64,000 nt of DNA. It comes from Desmonostoc muscorum LEGE 12446 (GTDB lineage: Bacteria; Cyanobacteriota; Cyanobacteriia; Cyanobacteriales; Nostocaceae). The notes below the pieces were generated by a model. That model was not told where the DNA came from, did no database searches, and saw only the letters and a list, made by a program, of their open reading frames with translations. Both the position numbers and the translations under genes were made by a program. Location: NCBI RefSeq assembly GCF_015207005.2, contig NZ_JADEXS020000001.1:2170001-2234000 (forward strand). Direction: 5' to 3'. Every line of letters starts with the position of its first letter. Positions within the stretch are counted from its first letter, which is position 1. Positions 1 to 9,099 of the stretch are shown here, one piece after another.

Positions 1-658
1 TGAAGCATAGTTTACGACATAAACCGATCGAAAAACCCAACACCAAGAGACTTTCAAGCCTATTCCCTGCTGTAACAAAACTTTTCCCAAACGAATCTAC
101 GGCACACCAGTGATGATGCTGTAGAGCATTGTTTAGTTAAGAAATATTACAATAATCATCCCACAGCATAAACTCGCCTTAGCTGGAGTTTACGGCATTG
201 GATATCCCAAAATCTCCTATCCGCTTGGGATATAGAATCAGCCACCCAAAAAGATTTTGTGCAGCCGAGAATGATACCGTAGTCTATAGATGCAAGGCTA
301 TTGTGGCTGGAGCAGGCACTCTTAGCACTGGGAAAAATTTTTACTAAAAGTACAGTCAAACCCAGTAACAGTAAATATTGTGGACATTAATACGCTGTAT
401 ATTAGTTTCTGATGACTGCTGTGTTGATTAAGCTATCAGATTTTGTCTTTTGTCCTTTGTCCTTTGTCCTCTAAAGTAGACGCATTAGCGGCTACTCTTG
501 CGAGAACGCCTAAAGGCGAAACCGCAGGGTATGACCAATACTTCGGCTTCTCCTAACGGAGACGCACTCGCGTTCGCTCAGTACAAATGACTAATGACCA
601 CTGACAGCTGTTGGCTTAAAACTTTTATTTCTGTTTGATGGAAAGAGGTAGAAAAATC
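1..658. other. gene-free left edge with dispersed repeats
   Basis: I see no convincing gene here. A 67-codon minus-strand reading frame at 156-359 matches no family and has no ribosome binding site. At about 438-472 there is a short TTTGTCC-type tandem repeat. At 541-581 lies a dispersed repeat (core ACGCACTCGCGTTCG) that recurs at 26739-26775 and 56676-56706. The region presumably contains the psbU promoter, but no promoter box could be assigned with confidence. Confidence 0.6.
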
Positions 659-1087
659 GTGAAAGGATTGGTGCGTTTATTAACAGTGTTTAGTTTGTTA
701 CTTGGTTGCTGGGGATGGCTGGGAACAACTCAGATAGCCCAAGCTGCTAGTTTCAACAGTTTTGCTTTTCCCCAAGTGCCAGTTTTGGCAATTGAACGGC
801 AGAATAGCGCAGATAAAAAGCTAGCAACGGAATTCGGTAAAAAAATTGATTTGAATAATACCAACGTCCGAGCTTTTCAACAGTATCCAGGGCTTTATCC
901 CACCCTTGCGAAGCTGATCATCAAGAATGCTCCCTACAAGAGCGTAGACGATGTATTAAATATTGAAGGATTGAGCGATCGCCAAAAACAAACCCTGCAA
1001 GCCAACTTCGATAACTTTGCCGTGACAGAACCAGAGTCTGCCTTCAACGAGGGAGACGATCGCTTTAACAACGGCATCTACAGATAA
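659..1087 (+). CDS. psbU: photosystem II 12 kDa extrinsic protein PsbU
   Basis: PsbU is a lumenal extrinsic subunit of cyanobacterial photosystem II that stabilises the oxygen-evolving manganese cluster with PsbO and PsbV. The product is 142 residues. Residues 1-29 form a signal peptide (basic start, Leu-rich core, then QIAQA before ASF). The mature part has the helix-hairpin-helix fold typical of the family ([17 protein letters not shown], then [11 protein letters not shown]). The GTG at 659 was chosen because GAAAGAGGTAG sits about 8 bases upstream and the protein then begins MKGL as in relatives as I recall them; in-frame ATG 638 or TTG 635 would add 7-8 residues and would place that ribosome binding site inside the gene. 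A hairpin follows the stop codon. Identification is secure; the start is probable. Confidence 0.95.
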   Translation: MKGLVRLLTVFSLLLGCWGWLGTTQIAQAASFNSFAFPQVPVLAIERQNSADKKLATEFGKKIDLNNTNVRAFQQYPGLYPTLAKLIIKNAPYKSVDDVLNIEGLSDRQKQTLQANFDNFAVTEPESAFNEGDDRFNNGIYR

Positions 1088-1119
1088 CTGCACATTGCAG
1101 GTAATGTAGCAAATAGCAG

Positions 1120-1144
1120 CCCACTCCTGATTCTAGGGAGTGGG
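1120..1144 (+). terminator. hairpin after psbU
   Basis: A perfect 8-bp stem (CCCACTCC with GGAGTGGG) with a short loop lies 33 bases after the psbU stop. It is followed by an AT-rich stretch (ATATTCTATT) rather than a clean T run, so it may end transcription only partly. Confidence 0.55.
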
Positions 1145-1152
1145 ATATTCTA

Positions 1153-1300
1153 TTAGAGATGAGGGGGATGAGGTAGATGAGGGAGATGAGGGAGATAAGG
1201 GGGATGAGGTAGTATTTTCTTCCTCATCCTCCCCCTAGTCCCTCATTTTCCCCTACTCCCTCATCTCCCCCTACTCCCTCATCTCCCCCCTCTCCCCCTC
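1153..1300. repeat. purine-rich/pyrimidine-rich low-complexity inverted pair
   Basis: A GATGAGGGA-type G-rich block (about 1153-1210) is followed by its approximate complement, a CCCTCATCTCCCC-type block (about 1220-1300). The two could fold into a long imperfect hairpin directly upstream of nadB. Similar paired blocks recur at 8127-8250, 26697-26864 and inside mutS2. Confidence 0.7.
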
Positions 1301-1309
1301 CCCCTTACC

Positions 1310-3001
1310 TTGCCTCAGATAGACACTCCTAGCCAATTTGATGTTTTAGTAGTAGGCGCTGGTGCTGCTGGACTCTACACAGCGCTGTGTCTGCCAGAGT
1401 CCTTGCGAGTCGGCTTGATTACCAAAGAAACTGTGGCTTTATCCGCCAGTGATTGGGCACAAGGTGGTATTGCCGCAGCAGTTGCCCCGGAAGATTCTCC
1501 GACGCTGCATATTGAAGATACAATCCGGGCAGGTGCGGGTTTATGCGATCGCGCCGCTGTGGAATTTCTCGCCGAACATGCCCCTAGCTGTATTCAATCT
1601 TTAGTTAACTTGGGGGTTGCTTTTGACCGTCACGGTCAAGCTTTGGCTTTAACTTTGGAAGCCGCCCATTCTCGCCACCGCGTTCTCCACGCCGCCGACA
1701 CCACAGGGCGAGAAGTTACTACCACCCTCACGGCCCAAGTTCTGCGCCGCCAAAATATTCAAGTCATCCAGCAAGCTTTGGCTTTGAGTTTGTGGATTGA
1801 ACCCGAAACTAATCGCTGTCAGGGAATTAGCCTGTTTTATCAAGGGAAAATCACATGGGTAAGAGCTGGTGCTGTGGTACTGGCAACCGGTGGCGGCGGT
1901 CAGGTATTTGCCCAAACCACTAACCCCGCTGTGAGTACAGGTGATGGCGTAGCGATCGCAGCTCGTGCTGGGGCTATCCTCCGCGATTTAGAATTTGTCC
2001 AATTTCATCCCACCGCCCTCACCAAACCTGGTGCCGATCGCTTTCTGATTAGTGAAGCTGTACGCGGCGAAGGGGCGCACTTGGTCGATAACGAAGGGCG
2101 GCGTTTTGCCTTTGACTACCACCCAGATGGTGAACTTGCGCCCAGAGATGTGGTTAGTAGAGCGATTTTTAGCCATTTACAACGTACCGCCCTCGATCTC
2201 GCCACTGCCCATGTGTGGTTAGATATGCGCCCCATTCCCGCCGAAAAGATTCGTCATCGCTTTCCCAACATCATCAAAGTTTGTCAGCATTGGGGCATTG
2301 ATGTCTTCAGTGAACCAATTCCTGTAGCGCCTGCTGCCCATTACTGGATGGGTGGAATTATTACGGATTTAATGAATCATACGAATATTCCTGGTTTATA
2401 CGCAGTTGGTGAAACTGCCAGTACTGGAGTGCATGGGGCAAATCGTCTTGCTAGTAATTCCTTACTAGAATGTATTGTGTTCGGTGCCCAGATGGCTAAT
2501 ATTGAGTTGTCAAATATTGGGCTACCCTTAGAAACACCAGAACTACCATTGCAGAAATTTACTGCTGATGCCAGCGAGTGGCAGACTCAGCAAACACAGC
2601 TAGAAACCCTCAGGGAAAAGTTACCGCGTCTAGTGTGGCAACATGCTGGTATTTGTCGGGAACAGTCAGGATTAGAAACTGCGATCGCCACTGTAGAATC
2701 ATGGCAGCAAGATTTGGCTGCCTTGCCTTTAACTCAATTTTTGCTAGCTTTACGCCCAGCAGAACCAGCTACTTTTGACCTCCCAGACGTTGAAGCACAG
2801 TTGCGACTTTGGGCAGAAACCCGCAATTTATTAGATGTAGCCCATTTAATTCTCAAAAGTGCGGCCTTTAGAACCGAAAGCCGCGGCGGACACTACCGCC
2901 TAGATTACCCTCAACCAGATTTAAATTGGCAAGTCCACACACTTGTGCAAACACACCACTGGTGGAAATCTCCAGTCTTGCATAATGAGCATAGGGCATA
3001 G
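1310..3001 (+). CDS. nadB: L-aspartate oxidase
   Basis: NadB oxidises L-aspartate to iminoaspartate with FAD, the first step of de novo NAD synthesis; NadA then uses the product. The 563-residue protein has an N-terminal dinucleotide-binding motif (VVGAGAAGLY, about residues 13-22), the flavoprotein active-site stretch with RFLISEAVRGEGAHLVD, a HGANRLASNSLLE segment that contacts FAD, and the C-terminal helical domain of the fumarate reductase/succinate dehydrogenase flavoprotein family. The start is a TTG at 1310, right after repetitive DNA; no nearer ATG precedes the Rossmann motif. The last codons run into a GGGCATA repeat array, which supplies the TAG stop, so the C-terminal residues are probably not ancestral. 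Confidence 0.93.
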   Translation: MPQIDTPSQFDVLVVGAGAAGLYTALCLPESLRVGLITKETVALSASDWAQGGIAAAVAPEDSPTLHIEDTIRAGAGLCDRAAVEFLAEHAPSCIQSLVNLGVAFDRHGQALALTLEAAHSRHRVLHAADTTGREVTTTLTAQVLRRQNIQVIQQALALSLWIEPETNRCQGISLFYQGKITWVRAGAVVLATGGGGQVFAQTTNPAVSTGDGVAIAARAGAILRDLEFVQFHPTALTKPGADRFLISEAVRGEGAHLVDNEGRRFAFDYHPDGELAPRDVVSRAIFSHLQRTALDLATAHVWLDMRPIPAEKIRHRFPNIIKVCQHWGIDVFSEPIPVAPAAHYWMGGIITDLMNHTNIPGLYAVGETASTGVHGANRLASNSLLECIVFGAQMANIELSNIGLPLETPELPLQKFTADASEWQTQQTQLETLREKLPRLVWQHAGICREQSGLETAIATVESWQQDLAALPLTQFLLALRPAEPATFDLPDVEAQLRLWAETRNLLDVAHLILKSAAFRTESRGGHYRLDYPQPDLNWQVHTLVQTHHWWKSPVLHNEHRA

Positions 3002-3055
3002 GGCATAGGGCATAGGGCATAGGGCATAGGGCATTGGGCATTGGGCATTGGGCAT
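2994..3055. repeat. GGGCATA/GGGCATT heptamer array
   Basis: About nine tandem 7-bp units: five GGGCATA, three GGGCATT and a partial last unit. This is the short tandemly repeated repetitive (STRR) type known from heterocystous cyanobacteria. Its first unit overlaps the nadB stop codon. Confidence 0.95.
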
Positions 3056-3080
3056 GAGTCAATAATCAATAGTTCTTCTT

Positions 3081-3117
3081 CCCCTGCTCCCCCTGCTCCC
3101 CCTGCTCCCCCTGCTCC
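3081..3117. repeat. CCCCTGCTC 9-bp tandem repeat
   Basis: Four direct copies of the 9-mer CCCCTGCTC plus one base, lying between nadB and the convergent small gene, two bases from the stop codon of that gene. Confidence 0.95.
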
Positions 3118-3119
3118 AT

Positions 3120-3362
3120 TTAACGAGTACCACTACCATGCTGACTGTCAGGGCCACCATAATTTGGTGGGATATATGTGTCTTTTAAATCCTGAGAATT
3201 GACTTTACGGGCAATTAAGGTGTTAGTGACATTACCGTTAAAACTACTAGCACTTGCCGTACTGAACACGACTGTGTAAATCAAAATTTTCGGTATAAAT
3301 ATGTAAGCACCTATACAGAATATCATAAACTTTGTGATTCCCAAGTTAATTTTCATAATCAT
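3120..3362 (-). CDS. small secreted or membrane-anchored hypothetical protein
   Basis: An 80-residue product. Residues about 10-35 are hydrophobic and end in a Ser/Ala-rich stretch (FSTASASS) that could be a signal peptidase site. The C-terminus, YIPPNYGGPDSQHGSGTR, resembles the Gly/Pro tail (PPxxGGPxxxxGSGTR) that I recall from small exported proteins of Nostoc-type cyanobacteria; such genes often occur next to CHASE2-domain genes, as here. No function can be assigned. The ATG at 3362 is followed by a second one two codons later, and either could be used. A length near 80 and the tail motif make it likely to be a real gene. Confidence 0.6.
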   Translation of the reverse strand: MIMKINLGITKFMIFCIGAYIFIPKILIYTVVFSTASASSFNGNVTNTLIARKVNSQDLKDTYIPPNYGGPDSQHGSGTR

Positions 3363-4105
3363 CAGTAAATTTACTAGTTTTTTTCTGAGAAAGTAATTTT
3401 TGTATAATCACGTATATTTACGCAATACTTTTGAGAATATTCCAGAATTATTAATTTCGGCTGCTAATAGACAAGTAATTTGCCCTATTAGTTTGGAGAT
3501 CAGCGGTAATTTGCTGGTATTAAATAATCTTAATACTTAAGAAATATTCCTAAATGTCCTGTTTATGCATCAGTCTAAAGTTAGATATCTTGATGGATTG
3601 CCATGAGAAGTTTGCCCAGTTCACTATTTATTAATAATATCTTAATAATCTTAAGTATAAACACTAAGTTCAAAGAATAACTAACCTCATAAAGCTATAA
3701 AATAATACTTTAAAATTTGTATAGTAATAATTTAACGAAAGTAAAGATATATAAATTAAAATCCCATAACTCTTATATTACAGGGATTACACCAATTATT
3801 GAACTATCAGATTCCGTAATGATTACCTAAGTATAGGTATATATTTTTAAGTAAAAATATTTGCCTAATAAAATTATTTTTTTTAATTACTGATAATGAC
3901 TACTTTCTTGTTTAACTCTTTTCAGGTTTAGTTTTTAGATCCAAAAGCCTTGCTGGGTTGCAATTTCGGCTCAAAAGCTACCTCCATGCCTGTATGCAAT
4001 GTTTTTGCAAAACAGTGCTTTGCACAGTCTCAAGTTCAGATTCTTAATTTAATGGTAAAAATATTTACTGCCTGTAGAATAATTCTCAGGTAAATTCTTG
4101 ATTAC
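3363..4105. other. AT-rich intergenic region
   Basis: About 740 bases between the small secreted gene and the diguanylate cyclase. It is strongly AT-rich, without reading frames of note, tandem arrays or clear hairpins. It probably holds the promoter of the minus-strand small gene and the 3' end of the cyclase transcript. Confidence 0.5.
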
Positions 4106-6394
4106 TTAAGCAAATTCGTAGCGATTTTTACCCAAGCGCTTGGCACGGTACATTGCTGCATCTGCTTGTTTCATCAAAGTTTCACTGTCTTGGCTGTTGT
4201 ATGGATAGACACTAATGCCAATACTGGCAGAGACTCGAATTGCATAGCCATCCAAAACAATTGGTCTGGTAATGCTGCTTAAAATTTTTTCAGCGACTTT
4301 AGCAGCTACCTGGACATTGGGAATTGCTCGTAAGATCACAGTAAATTCATCGCCACCCAAGCGAGAAACTGTATCACTAGCGCGTAAAGAGTTGCTTAGT
4401 CGCCCAGCAATGGTCATCAGCAGGCGATCGCCTATCTCATGGCCAAGAGTATCATTAACTTGCTTAAACCCGTCTAAATCGATAAACAGCAGTCCCAGCA
4501 ACAAGTTATTGTGTTGCGCCCAGTGTAATGACTCGTAAAGTTGTTCTGCAAAAAATTTGCGATTGGATAAACCTGTCAGGGGATCGTGATATGCTAAATA
4601 ACGCAAATGGTCTTCTTTGAGTTTTAATTCATTGTTAGAGCGAAATAACTCAGCAGCAGTCCGCTTGAGTTGTTCCTCCATCAACTTCCGTTGAGTAATA
4701 TCTCGAATTACCCCAACTAAAAAGAAATTGCCAGCCGAGTCTTTGTGGAGCGATCGCTTAGTGGCAATTTGATGAGTCTGACCATCTGCATTTGTAAATT
4801 CTTCTTCATGTTCCTGGGCTTGCTGAGTCCGAAAAACCAACTCATCCTGTTGTCGAAACACATCGGCTTCATGTTTAGGGAAAAAGTCATAGTCTGACTT
4901 TTCAATTAACAACTTATTCGGATAACCTATAAATCGACAATACGCCTCATTTAAAACAATCCACTGATGTTGTTCATTTTTCACAAAAATAGGATCGGGG
5001 ATCGTGTTGATGACGTGATGCAAAAACTCCTTAGAGCGTTTCCACTCTTCCTGCATATGGGCAATATGGCTCGTCATCCAAATAGCTGAAATCCCAAAGG
5101 TAAACAGCCCAGGAACCAGCGGTACCCACCAACCGGATAAAAAAGCTACATAGGCACTCAGAGTCAATACTAAGCAAGAAACGAGGATACTGAGAAAGCT
5201 TTTAGTTGCGTCACGTATCCGCCATGTCGTAACAGCCCCCACATAAGACCAAACAAAAATCCACAAGTATTCCAGTAATTCAGGCCAGACTTTGAGTAAT
5301 GGTCTTCCTTCAAGAGCCGCTGAGATTAACTCACTAATAAAATAAGCTTGTAATTGAATACCAGCAACAGGCTTCGCCGTACCCATCAGGCTGCTGGAAT
5401 AGGGAATAAATACAAAATCCTGGAGACTGGGTGCAGTGGAGCCAATAAGTATAATCCGATCTTTAATTAAGTTTTCTTGGACTTTATCTGCGAGTACATC
5501 GCTCATCGATACCTGGCGAAAATGAGAAAATTCTACAGATGGATTTTGAAATTTCGGCTTGGGAAAATTGGACAAAATTTGGTAGCCTCTAGCATCAGAG
5601 CCGACATAAGCACCATCATTAGCCTCAAAACGAGTAAAGGCTGCTTTACCCAATTGCAAATACTCAGGGTTACTTTTTGCTTGGGTAGGAGTAATGTCCT
5701 CTGATTTTAAATACAATAAAGCCAGCTTCAAGGCAAAACTTTCGTGTACCTTATCCTCGATGTGCCAATACAACAAGCTGCGACGTACTTTCCCATCAGG
5801 GTCGTACAGCACGTTGTTAAAACCCACTTGATTCTTATCGAGTCCCAGTGGAGGTAAAACAGTAAGGTTTTTGTTTTTTTCATTTGCCAGTAGTTCAATA
5901 CCAATCAAGTTTGGCATTGACTTATAAGCTTTACGTAGTTCCTCATTACCAGGCTCTACTGGCAAATTTCGGTAAATATCCAAGCCAATAGCACGGGGTT
6001 TGTGGACGTTTAATTTTTGCAACAACTGAGCAATATTCCGATCTGGAATCGGCCACGAACGTACTTGGTCTAAATAAGCTTCATCAATCACAACAATAGT
6101 GATACGTTCTTCTGGCGGTTCATTTGGACGTAAGCGAAAAAATTGATCCAAACCTGCCAACTCTAAGGATTGTAATAATCCGAGAGAGCGCAAAAATAGG
6201 ACGCAGACTGCAACGCCAGCAGCAGTCATCAATTCCTTGTGTTCTCGACTAAGCGATTGTTTCAGTCCAAAGATTAACTTTATAAAACGCTTGCCTAGCT
6301 GCTGATTCATTAAGCCGCTCCCAAAGTTCTGAAACTCGGCTTTTGACTCACCTTCCGGAAACTCCCAGAAGTATCTAAAAATTTTTCTTGACAT
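4106..6394 (-). CDS. CHASE2-PAS-GGDEF diguanylate cyclase
   Basis: A membrane-bound sensor predicted to make the second messenger c-di-GMP from two GTP. Order in the 762-residue protein: an N-terminal transmembrane helix (about 54-74); a CHASE2 extracytoplasmic sensor (about 75-370, including VVIDEAYLDQVRSWPIPDRN); three closely spaced membrane helices (about 375-445); a PAS/PAC domain (about 460-575, ending VGVIRDITQRK); and a GGDEF domain with an intact RLGGDEF active site near residue 680. An RASD inhibitory site lies five residues before GGDEF, so product feedback is likely. The ATG at 6394 is used; an internal ATG (MNQQLGK, residue 29) is an alternative start. The gene stands alone; its input signal is unknown. 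Confidence 0.93.
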   Translation of the reverse strand: MSRKIFRYFWEFPEGESKAEFQNFGSGLMNQQLGKRFIKLIFGLKQSLSREHKELMTAAGVAVCVLFLRSLGLLQSLELAGLDQFFRLRPNEPPEERITIVVIDEAYLDQVRSWPIPDRNIAQLLQKLNVHKPRAIGLDIYRNLPVEPGNEELRKAYKSMPNLIGIELLANEKNKNLTVLPPLGLDKNQVGFNNVLYDPDGKVRRSLLYWHIEDKVHESFALKLALLYLKSEDITPTQAKSNPEYLQLGKAAFTRFEANDGAYVGSDARGYQILSNFPKPKFQNPSVEFSHFRQVSMSDVLADKVQENLIKDRIILIGSTAPSLQDFVFIPYSSSLMGTAKPVAGIQLQAYFISELISAALEGRPLLKVWPELLEYLWIFVWSYVGAVTTWRIRDATKSFLSILVSCLVLTLSAYVAFLSGWWVPLVPGLFTFGISAIWMTSHIAHMQEEWKRSKEFLHHVINTIPDPIFVKNEQHQWIVLNEAYCRFIGYPNKLLIEKSDYDFFPKHEADVFRQQDELVFRTQQAQEHEEEFTNADGQTHQIATKRSLHKDSAGNFFLVGVIRDITQRKLMEEQLKRTAAELFRSNNELKLKEDHLRYLAYHDPLTGLSNRKFFAEQLYESLHWAQHNNLLLGLLFIDLDGFKQVNDTLGHEIGDRLLMTIAGRLSNSLRASDTVSRLGGDEFTVILRAIPNVQVAAKVAEKILSSITRPIVLDGYAIRVSASIGISVYPYNSQDSETLMKQADAAMYRAKRLGKNRYEFA

Positions 6395-7140
6395 CTACAC
6401 AAACATTGAGGAAGGCGATTTTGCTGATTGGACTCGCGTTTTTTCAGTAATAACAAAAGCATATTGAGAGTAACTTCAACAGACACACTTTCGCATTTGA
6501 CGCTGACATAATTACACCCGAAGGCGGCTTCCATGTGCTGCAAAAATAAATTAAAGTACACATTGCATGAGAGCCAGTATACTTAGTCAAGTTTCTTCAG
6601 CTTGAAATGCTTGTAAGTGAAAGCCGCAAAAAAATTGATACAGGGGTTTTGGATCTGGTGAAGTACACAAACTTGGTGTTAAAGCTAGGCATCAAGCCTG
6701 TTTTACTTCCCAACACCCAATTGAGACAACACTTATTACCCATCACCAATATTACCAAAAACAAAAAAGTCAACCGGAAACGGACTTGCTGTCTTTATCC
6801 AGTTAACTATAAGGGACTTCCAACGAAAAAAATATTCCATAGTAACGTGAGTTCGACAGATTCCAAAGAACCCCGCTTCCATTCCTCTCCCCGTTGGCGT
6901 TAGCCTGCCATTAGGCAAGCGGCGAGAGGCTTAAAAACCCTAAATTTTCGTGCCCAACTCAGGATACTAAAGCCCCTCTCCGAGACGGAGAGGGGTTGGG
7001 GAGAGGTTCATCGAACTCACGTCATAGTAGGGTAGCACAGCTGTGCTACCCGAAAAATGTACAAATAATTTGGGATAATTTATTTTCTGGAAGTCCCTAA
7101 GGTCTAAAAGCCAAGTCACCAGAAACAGGCTTATTGGCAA
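6395..7140. other. intergenic region hosting a nested repeat element
   Basis: About 745 bases without a supported gene. A 98-codon plus-strand reading frame (6607-6903) is rejected because its second half is repeat DNA. The right part (6813-7098) is an inverted-repeat element described separately. The left part is presumably the promoter region of the diguanylate cyclase. Confidence 0.6.
6813..7098. mobile_element. MITE-like element with a nested inverted repeat
   Basis: The ends are GGGACTTCCA and its complement TGGAAGTCCC, followed inward by matching A/T-rich stretches, giving a 286-bp non-coding element. Inside it a second inverted pair (ACGTGAGTTCGA at about 6845-6856 and TCGAACTCACGT at 7010-7021) encloses a block with two GC-rich hairpins (about 6885-6930 and 6975-7010). 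A perfect 22-bp palindrome lies at 7030-7051. Single-ended relatives of the terminal sequence occur near 23836 and 53852. There is no transposase, so it would be non-autonomous. Confidence 0.65.
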
Positions 7141-8124
7141 TTATTTAAAATATTGGAAGTTACGAGGGCCTGTGTAACCAGAAACTTTTGCTAGTTCCTC
7201 TAAATTTTGTACTCCGCTATAGCTTTTACCATCGATAATCCAAGTCGGGAAGCCTTCAATTTTTGCAGCTTTACACAGTTCTGGTTGAGCTTTGAGTCCA
7301 TCAGGGGCGCACTCTACCTTAACTTTCTCGTTGAGTTCTTGATAAGCTTGTTTTCCAAACAGCAACTTCTGTTCATGGCAGTGAGGACACCAATAAGCGA
7401 CGTATTCCTTAGCACCTATCTTCACCAGATGTTGTGCTAGGGCTATTTCTGCCTCACCAGAGGTGGTAGTAATTTCCCAACCGAATGCTGGGTTAGGATC
7501 TACCTTGGGAGTAAAGGAAATTTTTACAGGTTCTCCAGGAGTTCCAGTTGTAATGGGTGATTGATTTACCCCAGCATAAATCCCTAAAGTACCAATCAGC
7601 GTCACCATCCCAACAATCAGGGCGGTAAACAAGATTTGTCCAATATCCTCCCAAGTACGACCAATAATTGTCAGTACCAAAAGACTAGTAGAGAATAAAG
7701 CTGAGCCGATACAGTAAGGACAAAGGGCTTTAATTTGGAATGCCAGTAGGTACATTAAGTAGCCGCTAAATACAGACATAGCGATCGCACCCACCAACAG
7801 TAGCCACCACGTCCAATTTTCCAGCTGCTTGCGACTATTATTATCCCCTGAGTTCAATACCAAAGGAGCCAAAGCTAATATCACCATACCGGTGTATGCC
7901 ATAAACCCAAACAAAGCTAACGGCTGACCAAAAATTGTTGCCCAAGGACTGGAAAGCACATCATTACAGCCTTTGACACCAGCCTGTGCTACACAAGCTG
8001 CACTGCCTCCTGTTAACTTTTCTATGGTGAGATAACCGGTCGTCAGGGCACCACATCCAGCGATCGCGGCAATCAATGGACGTGACCATTTATGAATCCA
8101 AGGAGTAGAACGGCGGCGAATCAT
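7141..8124 (-). CDS. vitamin K epoxide reductase-DsbA-like fusion (thiol oxidase)
   Basis: A membrane protein that forms disulfide bonds in exported or lumenal proteins: the VKOR part passes electrons to quinone and the fused thioredoxin-like domain oxidises substrates. The 327-residue product has four to five membrane helices with the VKOR cysteine pairs C44/C53 and C135-PY-C138. It then has a soluble thioredoxin fold with a CPHC active site (C246, C249) and a further pair C272/C284. ATG 8124 (MIRRRSTPW) was chosen; an upstream in-frame start at 8193 would add 23 residues encoded by simple repeat DNA (PIPSTQSPIPNPHSPI) and is unlikely. Domain order matches the cyanobacterial/plant VKOR fusion (LTO1 type), which supports photosystem assembly. 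Confidence 0.93.
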   Translation of the reverse strand: MIRRRSTPWIHKWSRPLIAAIAGCGALTTGYLTIEKLTGGSAACVAQAGVKGCNDVLSSPWATIFGQPLALFGFMAYTGMVILALAPLVLNSGDNNSRKQLENWTWWLLLVGAIAMSVFSGYLMYLLAFQIKALCPYCIGSALFSTSLLVLTIIGRTWEDIGQILFTALIVGMVTLIGTLGIYAGVNQSPITTGTPGEPVKISFTPKVDPNPAFGWEITTTSGEAEIALAQHLVKIGAKEYVAYWCPHCHEQKLLFGKQAYQELNEKVKVECAPDGLKAQPELCKAAKIEGFPTWIIDGKSYSGVQNLEELAKVSGYTGPRNFQYFK

Positions 8125-8126
8125 AA

Positions 8127-8250
8127 ATATTGGGGAATGGGGATTGGGGATTGGGGATTGGGTACTGGGGATTGGGTACTGGTGATTGGGCATTCAGAAA
8201 ACTTTTCTCCAGTCCCTAGTCCCTAGTCCCCAATCCCTAGTCCCCAGTCC
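8127..8250. repeat. GGGGATT / AATCCCC inverted low-complexity pair
   Basis: A block of GGGGATTGGG units (about 8131-8192) is followed by its complement-type block of CCCTAGTCCCC units (about 8213-8250). Together they can form a large hairpin between the btpA-like gene and the VKOR fusion gene. Confidence 0.85.
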
Positions 8251-9099
8251 CTAAGAATGCAATTTCACTTGTCCTGCTGACTTGCTTTCACCTTTGGAGT
8301 TCCAACTGCGACGCGCGGCTTCCACAAATTGACTGACGCGAATGGGGTCAATTGGTTGATCTATCCGTCCGTGGCGTTTCAGGGAACTGGAAACTATGAC
8401 ACCATCTGCTGCCTGCATCAATGTATCAATATTTTCCCAATTTGCCCCACTACCAATGAACACTGGCGTGCCAGCTGCGGCACCACAAGCTAGTTCCAAA
8501 TCTTCTAAGTTGGGAGGGCTACCAGTAGCCCAACCAGACAAAATCACCCCGTCTGCTAAACCCCTTTCAATGGTGTCTTTTACAGCGACTGTGAGATTTG
8601 GAGAACTCAAAGGACGGGCGTGTTTTACCAACACATCGGCCAGGATTTTAACATCGCTGCCTAACTCCCGTCGATAGCGCAGTAGTTGATGGGCTTCTCC
8701 CTCAATTAATCCCTGATCGGTTGCCATCACTCCCGTGAGGACGTTGACGCGGATAAATTGTGCTTGGACACAGCTAGCGATCGCCATTGCACTTTTGCCG
8801 TCGTTTCGCAACACATTTAACCCCACTGGCAAGGTCACCAAGTTCTGTATCCGCTGCACTACCATTGTCATGGCACTCACAACCACCGGATCTACTTGGT
8901 TTTTAGTAAACGGCGCGTCGAAAAAATTCTCCACAATCATCCCGTCTACACCTCCGCTTGCCAAGGCTGCGGCTTCTTGTTCGGCACGGTCAATTACCGC
9001 TTTGAGGCTACCTCCCCAACGCGGTGAGGTTGGCAGTGGTAGCAGGTGAACCACGCCGATAATCGGTGAGCGAGTTTTAAATAGCTGATATAAGTCCAC
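8251..9099 (-). CDS. BtpA/SgcQ family protein
   Basis: A 282-residue TIM-barrel protein of the BtpA family; in Synechocystis, BtpA is needed for stable accumulation of photosystem I. Visible family features are IIGVVHLLPLPTSPRWGG near the N-terminus, GGVDGMIVENFFDAPF (about residues 49-64), NVLRNDG, and a C-terminal phosphate-binding-like GTPVFIGSGANWENI. The ATG at 9099 gives the standard N-terminus (MDLYQLFKTRSPIIGVVHL). The gene lies upstream of the VKOR fusion on the same strand, but 126 bases of repeats separate them. The molecular activity of the family is unknown; a role in PSI biogenesis is inferred from homology only. Confidence 0.9.
   Translation of the reverse strand: MDLYQLFKTRSPIIGVVHLLPLPTSPRWGGSLKAVIDRAEQEAAALASGGVDGMIVENFFDAPFTKNQVDPVVVSAMTMVVQRIQNLVTLPVGLNVLRNDGKSAMAIASCVQAQFIRVNVLTGVMATDQGLIEGEAHQLLRYRRELGSDVKILADVLVKHARPLSSPNLTVAVKDTIERGLADGVILSGWATGSPPNLEDLELACGAAAGTPVFIGSGANWENIDTLMQAADGVIVSSSLKRHGRIDQPIDPIRVSQFVEAARRSWNSKGESKSAGQVKLHS

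Noticed and set aside
156-359. 67-codon minus-strand frame upstream of psbU
   Set aside because: No ribosome binding site, no family resemblance and repeat-rich surroundings.
2994-3117. CRISPR array
   Set aside because: Repeat units are 7 and 9 bases and directly adjacent, with no spacers; these are simple STRR arrays. No repeat-spacer pattern was seen anywhere in the window.
6607-6903. 98-codon plus-strand frame
   Set aside because: Its second half is the inverted-repeat element at 6813-7098 and the first half has no recognisable protein pattern.
8125-8193. N-terminal extension of the VKOR-DsbA fusion
   Set aside because: Encoded by GGGGATT-type intergenic repeats; ATG 8124 is the natural start.
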